Source: Bacillota bacterium (GTDB taxonomy: Bacteria > Bacillota > Dehalobacteriia > UBA4068). From it: a stretch of 10,703 bases of DNA. Location: assembly GCA_030528765.1 (NCBI GenBank), contig JAUMYD010000052.1, forward strand, positions 1 to 10,703, given 5' to 3'. Each line of letters starts with the position of its first letter. Position 1 is the stretch's first letter. Below the pieces are notes generated by a model, which ran no database searches, had not been told where the DNA came from, and saw only the letters and a list, made by a program, of their open reading frames with translations. Positions 1 to 4,446 of the stretch are shown piece by piece. The position numbers and the translations under genes are program-made.

Positions 1-304
1 AAAACAGTACTATATTTTATTTATTTCCCTGGTCAGCCTTGACAGGGGCGGATCAATACGCTGTCAGGGCTGTTGTTTTCGCGGAACTCGCAATACGGAG
101 CTCCTTCCCCAATAAAAATACATCATTCTTTCCGCAGGGCTCTGCTGAAAGCCAGGCATCCTTTGGCCTGTCACTTCTCCTTCTGCGGCTCTCAGGCGTT
201 GATCGGGCTGCCCTGAAAATTGCAGCGAAGAACTTCAGTATATATGCGCGCTTCGCCCTGCAGAACAGCAGCCATTCCCTTTTCCGAAGGAAGCCTTCTT
301 CTGC
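1..304. other. Non-coding stretch downstream of the ABC operon
   Basis: No reading frame here, on either strand, has both a plausible ribosome binding site and recognisable protein content. The plus-strand frame opening at 39 begins with TTG, has no Shine-Dalgarno sequence and runs into the antisense of the lipoprotein gene. Minus-strand frames are broken into pieces of under 30 codons. Besides the inverted repeat at 34-72, I see no terminator with a T-run directly after the last gene of the operon. The stretch could be a long 3' untranslated region or a decayed gene. Confidence 0.5.
34..79 (+). terminator. Imperfect inverted repeat, possible terminator of a plus-strand transcript from the left
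   Basis: Arms at 34-45 (cagccttgacag) and 61-72 (ctgtcagggctg) pair over 12 positions with one mismatch around a 15-nt loop. On the plus strand the stem is followed by ttgtttt (73-79), a modest U-tract, so it could end a convergent gene lying left of the window. On the minus strand no T-run follows. It could also just be a stable 3' structure for the ABC operon transcript. The call is weak because no plus-strand gene is visible. Confidence 0.35.
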
Positions 305-1150
305 TTATTCAGCAGACTTGGACTGGATGACCGCGATGCTGTCCGTAAAGTAAGGTTCGGTCAAAATCGTTCCCTCAGGCGAAAAAGCATAGGCTTCGCC
401 GCAATGGGAGCAATTATAGGGATAAGGCATCCAAAAAACAGCATCCACTGTGCCGGAGGTCAGTGCAACCGCTTTCGCAGTGGAGCTTACCGGCACCAGT
501 TCGAAATTTACCTGCTCCATCTCGGCAATGGCAGCCAGCAGAGCTACGTTAAAGCCTGCTGCCTTGCCGTCTGCAGTGATAAAATCCGTAGGAGGCAAAT
601 CCCCGGTTATAGCGATTTTATAGCTTGCAGCGCCTTCAAATTCGGGTATCTCCGCAGGCACAGGGGGATTGTCTATGTATGCCAGCAACTCGTTTTCGAT
701 CAGTTCATCCAACGTGCCATCGGCTTTGAGCTGCTTGATGGCCCGATCCAGCAGCTCGTAAACCTCTGTGTTGCTCTCCATCGTCAGCATGCCGTAAGTT
801 GTTTCACTATGTATTTCTATGGTGTCATCCAGCTCACCGGAATAAAGCCCATACTTGTCACTTTGTGCCAGTGTATACTCGGCGAGTGTCTGGTTCATCC
901 ACAGCGCTGTTACCTCCCCTTTATCCATGGCCAGCAAAGCGCTTGTCAGATTATCGTAGCAAGAAAGCAGGCCGGCATCGGGGGACTCATGTTTTTCCTC
1001 CTGATGTTTCTGCACATTATCAAAAATATAGGCAGAATCAACAAAACCGATCTTTTCTATACTGGAATTTTTGCTATCCTTTTCACCACTGCAAGCACCC
1101 AGGGCAAGCACCATGAGCAAGACCAAAAACAGTGCGGCAATCTTTTTCAT
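305..1150 (-). CDS. Lipoprotein solute-binding protein, family 3 type, circularly permuted (second copy)
   Basis: Predicted extracytoplasmic, lipid-anchored binding protein of the amino-acid-type ABC importer encoded just upstream. The 281-residue product has a signal peptide with a lipobox (LALGAC, lipidated Cys20). Residues 34-50 resemble the strand and helix that open lobe 2 of family 3 binding proteins. Residues 66-93 resemble the 'ALLALKNGRVDAVVAD' stretch. Residues 119-156, including LKADGTLDEL, resemble the usual C-terminal helices. A proline-rich linker (161-170) follows. Residues 177-240 (IAITGDLPP, GKAAGFNVALLAAIAE, SGTVDAVFW) resemble the normal start of the mature fold. The order is therefore swapped relative to the family. 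Asn86 stands where Asp usually binds the amino group, and a CxxC (Cys247, Cys250) lies in the ligand loop. A good ribosome site (AAGGAG, 9 nt to ATG) supports the start. The product is about 40-45% alike to its neighbour by eye. The ligand is unknown. Confidence 0.82.
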   Translation of the reverse strand: MKKIAALFLVLLMVLALGACSGEKDSKNSSIEKIGFVDSAYIFDNVQKHQEEKHESPDAGLLSCYDNLTSALLAMDKGEVTALWMNQTLAEYTLAQSDKYGLYSGELDDTIEIHSETTYGMLTMESNTEVYELLDRAIKQLKADGTLDELIENELLAYIDNPPVPAEIPEFEGAASYKIAITGDLPPTDFITADGKAAGFNVALLAAIAEMEQVNFELVPVSSTAKAVALTSGTVDAVFWMPYPYNCSHCGEAYAFSPEGTILTEPYFTDSIAVIQSKSAE

Positions 1151-1223
1151 TTTTTATTTCTCCTTTTGACTTATGACTTCTGCTTTTACACCATCGCTAT
1201 AAGCTATCATCAAGTCCCGTATA

Positions 1224-1250
1224 TTTATAGCATGCTGTTGATTTTATCAA
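1224..1250 (-). promoter_or_regulatory. Possible internal promoter for the second binding-protein gene
   Basis: In the 129-nt gap between the two lipoprotein genes the minus strand reads TTGATA (1250-1245), a short 15-nt spacer, then an extended -10 TGCTATAAA (TATAAA at 1229-1224). This could express the second binding protein independently of the upstream operon promoter. The spacer is two bases short of ideal, so the call rests mainly on the extended -10. No terminator is visible in the gap. Confidence 0.35.
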
Positions 1251-1279
1251 ATATGCCTGCTGCGATACGCACACCCGGA

Positions 1280-2113
1280 TCATTTCATCGTAATGACCAT
1301 ACCGTCAAGGCTTACATAGGGTTCTGTTATCAGCGTACCTTCAAAGACTTCCCGTGCCAGCATATATTCATGCTCTGCACATACCGTTGCGCAGGACCAG
1401 AAGATCGCATCCACCTTGCCGGAAGAAAGAGCCATCATTCTTGCACCGCTTTCGATATTGCTCAGCTCAATGTTTACGCCCGTTCTTTCGGCTATAGCGG
1501 ACAAAAGAGCCACGTTGAATCCGGCGGCTTTCCCGTCATCAGAGATATAGTCCAGCGGGGGCATATCACCCGTCACAGCAACCACGATCGTATCCGCGCC
1601 ATCGATCACAGGAAGCGCAGCGGGCTCGGGAGCTTTTTCTCTGTTTGCTATCAGATATTCTTCCACGATTTTGTCAAGCGTACCATCTTCTTTAAGCTCA
1701 ATGATGGCATCATTGAGGATATTATAAACATTTCTGTTATCCTCCATGGTCATCATGGAGAAGGCGGTCTGCTGGCTGCCTTCTGCAGGATCAAAGGCGA
1801 TCAGATCATCGTTCTGAGAGAGAATGAAGGCTGCAGTCTCAGTGTTGACACCGATATAACCGATATCATTTGCGCGCAGTGCCAGCAGGAGCGCGGAGAG
1901 GTTATCGTATCTTACCGTCTTGCCATTATCGTGCTGTATGTCATAGTCGTGCTCCTCTTCCATATGCTTTCTCGCGGTCTCATCAATATCGAGAGTCATA
2001 TCTGCCAGAACGCCAACATTACCGTTTTTTTCGCCTGTTGCCTCTTTTTCCCCACAGGCCCCCAGAACCATGACCAAGCTGAGCAACAAAAATAAACTAA
2101 TAATCTTTTTCAT
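1280..2113 (-). CDS. Lipoprotein solute-binding protein, family 3 type, circularly permuted (first copy)
   Basis: Predicted lipid-anchored substrate-binding protein feeding the adjacent permease and ATPase. The 277-residue product has a lipobox (VLGAC, Cys20). After a short Glu/Lys-rich tether, residues 33-50 (VGVLADMTLDIDETARKH) match the opening of lobe 2 of the SBP_bac_3 family. Residues 69-100 match its middle. Residues 119-154 (MMTMEDNRNVYNILNDAI, ELKEDGTLDKIVEEYL) match its usual C-terminal helices. A Pro/Ala linker (160-170) leads to residues 175-240 (VVAVTGDMPPLDYI, GKAAGFNVALLSAIAE, SGKVDAIFW), normally the N-terminus, and the protein stops after a strand (LDGMVITMK) that normally crosses to lobe 2. 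The usual TxxR carboxylate-binding motif is missing, replaced by a segment with Cys241, Cys245 and His248. Asn90 replaces the usual Asp. AAGGAG 7 nt before ATG fixes the start. The gene begins 21 nt after the ATPase gene. Confidence 0.85.
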   Translation of the reverse strand: MKKIISLFLLLSLVMVLGACGEKEATGEKNGNVGVLADMTLDIDETARKHMEEEHDYDIQHDNGKTVRYDNLSALLLALRANDIGYIGVNTETAAFILSQNDDLIAFDPAEGSQQTAFSMMTMEDNRNVYNILNDAIIELKEDGTLDKIVEEYLIANREKAPEPAALPVIDGADTIVVAVTGDMPPLDYISDDGKAAGFNVALLSAIAERTGVNIELSNIESGARMMALSSGKVDAIFWSCATVCAEHEYMLAREVFEGTLITEPYVSLDGMVITMK

Positions 2114-2134
2114 GTCGTTTCTCCTTCTTGCTAT

Positions 2135-3229
2135 CTAAATTTCAATGGTCAACAAATTTCTGCCTTCCACATAATCATGCCCATATCTGCGGGCGGTGTG
2201 TTTAATTATGGTCACACCCAAGTTATCTTCCTCCGCAGGCTTACCAAAGGGGTCATAGAATGGGCCTGTGTATCCGCACAGCAGAATAGTACCGCCGTCC
2301 TCTTCCGAATACTCCACAGTCACATCTATCTCTATCGCTTCATCACTCTTCGCATCCAGCAAAGTCTGCACCAGCTCTTCGGTGCACAGCTGCAGACGAT
2401 AGGTTAGCTTTCTGTCCAATCCGTAGCGATCTGCGAAATGCTGAATACCACCCTGCAATTCCATCAGGTCAAAGTCCTTGTCCTGAATATGATAATAAAA
2501 ATGCTTAAGTTTGCGAATAAAGGAAATCGTTTTTTCCTTTTGTGGGTGTTCAAAGATCTGTTCCGCTGTCCCCTCCTCATAGATGCCGCCATCTGCCATA
2601 AAGAGCACCCGGCTGGCGATCTCTCTTGCAAACTTCATTTCATGGGTGACGATTACCATGGTCAAGCCTCGCTTGGTCAGCATCCGCATGGTGGCCAGGA
2701 CTTCACCGATCATACTGGGGTCAAGAGCAGATGTCGGTTCATCAAAGAGCATGATCCGGGGCTCCATCATGAGGCAGCGGGCAATGGCAACTCGCTGCTG
2801 CTGCCCTCCGGAGAGCTGCTGGGGCATTCGCTCTCCTCTTCCATGCAGACCCACCTGATCCAGCAGCTCATTTGCCTTTTTCTCGGCTTCGGCCCGACTC
2901 TTGCCGAGCAGCTTTACCGGAGCGAGACAAAGGTTATCCATCACGTTTAGGTGGGTAAAAAGGTTAAAATTCTGATAGACCATGCCCATGCCGCGGCGGA
3001 TCCTATCCACGTTCGCAGCCTTTGCGGTGATCTCCTCCCCATTGATGAATATCTGACCAGCATCGGGCGGGTCCAACATCTCCATGCAGCGGAACAAAGT
3101 GGTTTTTCCGCAGCCGGAGCCACCAATAAGGGCAAGCACCTCATGGGGCCGGACAGTCAAATCAAGATTCTTCAAAACCTGCATATGGCCGAAAGATTTA
3201 CACAAGCCCCTTATTTCAATTGGATTCAT
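2135..3229 (-). CDS. Amino-acid-type ABC importer ATPase with C-terminal RsbW-like domain
   Basis: Cytoplasmic ATPase that powers the importer. Residues 1-243 form a complete GlnQ/HisP-type cassette: Walker A GGSGCGKT (36-43), Q-loop Gln86, signature LSGGQQQR (139-146), Walker B IMLFDE (159-164, Glu164 catalytic), D-loop SALD (167-170), switch His196. Relatives usually end near residue 240-250. Here about 120 more residues follow (2135-2500). They resemble an anti-sigma/serine kinase GHKL fold: a helix with LTYRLQLCTEELVQTLLDA (275-293), a strand pair around residues 298-318, TGPFYDP (321-327) like a G1 box, and LGVTIIKHTARRYGHDYVEG (337-356) with RNLLTIEI. The N-box Asn and the G1 Asp are absent, so ATP binding by this part is doubtful. 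A regulatory role is inference. The start overlaps the permease stop (ATGA), preceded by GGGGG. A gene symbol is withheld because the substrate is unknown. Confidence 0.93.
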   Translation of the reverse strand: MNPIEIRGLCKSFGHMQVLKNLDLTVRPHEVLALIGGSGCGKTTLFRCMEMLDPPDAGQIFINGEEITAKAANVDRIRRGMGMVYQNFNLFTHLNVMDNLCLAPVKLLGKSRAEAEKKANELLDQVGLHGRGERMPQQLSGGQQQRVAIARCLMMEPRIMLFDEPTSALDPSMIGEVLATMRMLTKRGLTMVIVTHEMKFAREIASRVLFMADGGIYEEGTAEQIFEHPQKEKTISFIRKLKHFYYHIQDKDFDLMELQGGIQHFADRYGLDRKLTYRLQLCTEELVQTLLDAKSDEAIEIDVTVEYSEEDGGTILLCGYTGPFYDPFGKPAEEDNLGVTIIKHTARRYGHDYVEGRNLLTIEI

Positions 3230-3897
3230 CTATTGCCCCCTTTCAATTTTTTCCTGTATTCCTGCAGGGCGAACAAACCGTTTACCGTATAAGACAGGAG
3301 CAAGTACAAAAGAATGCCCACGATGATCATAAACAGAGGCTGCATGGTTCGGATAGAGATGTTATTGATCACACGGGTCAGATCGGTAATGGTTACATAG
3401 CCTACCACGCTCGTCCACTGAAGGAGATTGACAACGGTGGATTGGTATACCGGCCTTGCGATCTGCATCGCCTGCGGCAGTGCGATCAGGCGAAAAGATT
3501 CCGCCCTGGAAAAGCCAAGCGTTCTCGCAGCTTCCAGCTGCCCCCGATCCAGCGCATCCAGGGCACTCCTCATCAGCTCTGCCACATATGCTGCTGTATT
3601 CAAACCAAAGGTGATCACTGCCACCATTTCGGCACTGAGGGGACTTCTTGCGAAGACCACATAGTACAGAAGCATCAAAAGCAGAAGCACCGGGGAGCCC
3701 CGCAGAATGCTGATATAAGCGATTGCCGGATAGCGAAAGAAGGGATACTTACTGCGCCTGAGGCTGCAGACCACCGCACCCAGCAGAGTCCCAAACAAAA
3801 GGGAAAGCGCAGTGATTTTTACGGTCGCCCACAGACCGTTCAGGATCGTGAGCCATGCTCCACCGGCAATCAGAATATCATATATTTTTTCAAACAA
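3226..3897 (-). CDS. Amino-acid-type ABC importer permease (HisM/GlnP family), TTG start
   Basis: Inner-membrane permease of the importer. It is the only one in the operon, so it probably acts as a homodimer. With the start at the TTG at 3897 the product is 223 residues, normal for the family. Early hydrophobic helices (about 10-45) are followed by ILRGSPVLLLLMLLYY (64-79), the equivalent of the family's 'RGTPLLVQLFLIYF' stretch. The EAA loop that docks the ATPase reads LEAARTLGFSRAESFRLIAL then PQA (121-143), and a final membrane helix lies around 188-207. I chose the TTG because AGAGAGGGGAG lies 7 nt upstream and the protein then begins just before the first helix. The frame stays open for 53 more codons upstream, but that stretch is Cys/Arg/Lys-rich, has no ribosome site and crosses a leader hairpin. 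Its stop overlaps the next start. Confidence 0.88.
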   Translation of the reverse strand: MFEKIYDILIAGGAWLTILNGLWATVKITALSLLFGTLLGAVVCSLRRSKYPFFRYPAIAYISILRGSPVLLLLMLLYYVVFARSPLSAEMVAVITFGLNTAAYVAELMRSALDALDRGQLEAARTLGFSRAESFRLIALPQAMQIARPVYQSTVVNLLQWTSVVGYVTITDLTRVINNISIRTMQPLFMIIVGILLYLLLSYTVNGLFALQEYRKKLKGGNR

Positions 3898-4022
3898 GCC
3901 TGTACTCCCCTCTCTAAACAAACAAAAAATATGTTCTGTCCGCGGCACGGATGCAGAAGGCTTGAAATGCCTACCCTGCTTCAGGAAGGCCCGGCAACGG
4001 AAAAGGCAGAATTTCTTTGCGT

Positions 4023-4049
4023 AAAAAACACAGCTTTTTCTGTGCTTTT
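4023..4049 (-). terminator. Terminator-like hairpin in the ABC operon leader (possible attenuator)
   Basis: The minus strand reads AAAA, a bulged G, CACAG, loop AAAAAG, CTGTG, TTTTTT. The core stem is only 5 bp but can extend by A-T pairs, and six T residues follow. It lies about 30-55 nt after the expected transcription start, well before the permease start at 3897, so it could cut off transcription conditionally or give a short RNA. No clear competing antiterminator was found by eye. Confidence 0.4.
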
Positions 4050-4083
4050 CCACCAATTTTAACCATATTATACTATTTTAACC

Positions 4084-4112
4084 AGTATACTATAAAAAAG
4101 CTTAGCATTCAA
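4084..4112 (-). promoter_or_regulatory. Sigma-A type promoter of the ABC importer operon
   Basis: The minus strand shows -35 TTGAAT (4112-4107), a 17-nt spacer and -10 TATACT (4089-4084). An AT-rich stretch upstream could act as an UP element. Expected transcription start is near 4077, giving a leader of about 180 nt before the permease TTG. A second perfect -10, TATAAT (4072-4067), lies just downstream but its -35 (TTATAG at 17 nt spacing) is poor. Confidence 0.65.
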
Positions 4113-4157
4113 CCACAATACATAAACATTTCTGTTTATTTCTTATGATTAAAAACC

Positions 4158-4169
4158 ATGATATATCAT
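4158..4169. repeat. 12-bp perfect palindrome upstream of the ABC operon promoter
   Basis: atgatatatcat is its own reverse complement. A wider inverted pair, ttatgat (4143-4149) and atcataa (4165-4171), overlaps it. It lies about 45 nt upstream of the -35 element in very AT-rich DNA, a position where an activator or repressor dimer could bind. AT-rich DNA produces such palindromes by chance, so the call is tentative. Confidence 0.3.
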
Positions 4170-4302
4170 AACTTTAAAATGTTTTTTATTATATATCAGA
4201 ACGATCAATACCTCTCTCCTGCCATAGCAAGATACCGGCCTCTGTTTCACAGTCCTCCCGAAAAAAAAACAAGTGGGGTCGCTGCCCTTTTTCCTGCACA
4301 GC

Positions 4303-4334
4303 AAAAAAGGCGTCACCAAATCAATGACGCCTTT
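4303..4334 (-). terminator. Intrinsic terminator after the MATE transporter gene
   Basis: On the minus strand a perfect 10-bp stem AAAGGCGTCA / TGACGCCTTT encloses a 9-nt loop (arms 4325-4334 and 4306-4315), and the T-run continues to 4303, giving a run of at least six T. This is a classic rho-independent terminator, about 110 nt after the MATE stop. It separates the MATE transcript from the ABC operon promoter. Confidence 0.9.
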
Positions 4335-4446
4335 CCAAAAAAAAGCTGCAAATCCCTTCTGCAAGGCCGCTTTCTGCAAAGCAGGGGCCCTGCACACTCT
4401 CTCTGCCGGCTTCCCTTCGATCAGCCATCAGCGGATGCAAGGGACT

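Larger units (their letters stand above)
3898..4302. other. AT-rich intergenic control region of the ABC operon
   Basis: This stretch of about 400 nt between the MATE terminator and the permease start has no supported gene. It contains the operon promoter (4084-4112), a possible second -10 (4067-4072), an early terminator-like hairpin (4023-4049), an AT-rich palindrome (4158-4169), and a leader of about 180 nt. Near the permease the leader can form a small hairpin: CCTG and CAGG (minus strand, about 3976-3986) sit inside GCC/GGC. Base composition is clearly more AT-rich than the flanking coding DNA. I see no T-box consensus and no riboswitch that I recognise. Confidence 0.6.

Noticed and set aside
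192..275. 27-codon minus-strand ATG frame downstream of the operon, considered as a remnant of a third binding protein
   Set aside because: AAAAGGGA lies too close to the ATG for a good ribosome site, and the few similar residues to the lipoprotein C-termini are too sparse to support homology.
39..353. 104-codon plus-strand frame at the left edge
   Set aside because: It begins with TTG inside an inverted repeat arm, has no ribosome site and ends inside the antisense of the lipoprotein gene. The product is not recognisable.
404..2095. 563-codon open frame on the plus strand across both lipoprotein genes
   Set aside because: It is exactly antisense to two genes with lipoboxes, ribosome sites and family similarity. 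Its product resembles no family and is unusually rich in His, Cys and Ile, as expected of a complementary-strand shadow.
3925..3960. Minus-strand GTGCCGCGG in the ABC leader, reminiscent of the T-box sequence (GGTACCGCGG)
   Set aside because: The essential UGGN that pairs with the tRNA acceptor end is missing, and I found no Stem I motifs and no strong terminator directly after it.
3973..4066. 31-codon leader peptide frame starting with ATG at 4066
   Set aside because: It has no ribosome site, begins right next to a possible -10 element, and has no run of codons for a single amino acid that would suggest classical attenuation.
4381..4393. Perfect GC-rich palindrome gcaggggccctgc after the MATE gene
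   Set aside because: With only one central base it cannot form a good RNA hairpin, and it has no T-run. The real terminator is at 4303-4334.
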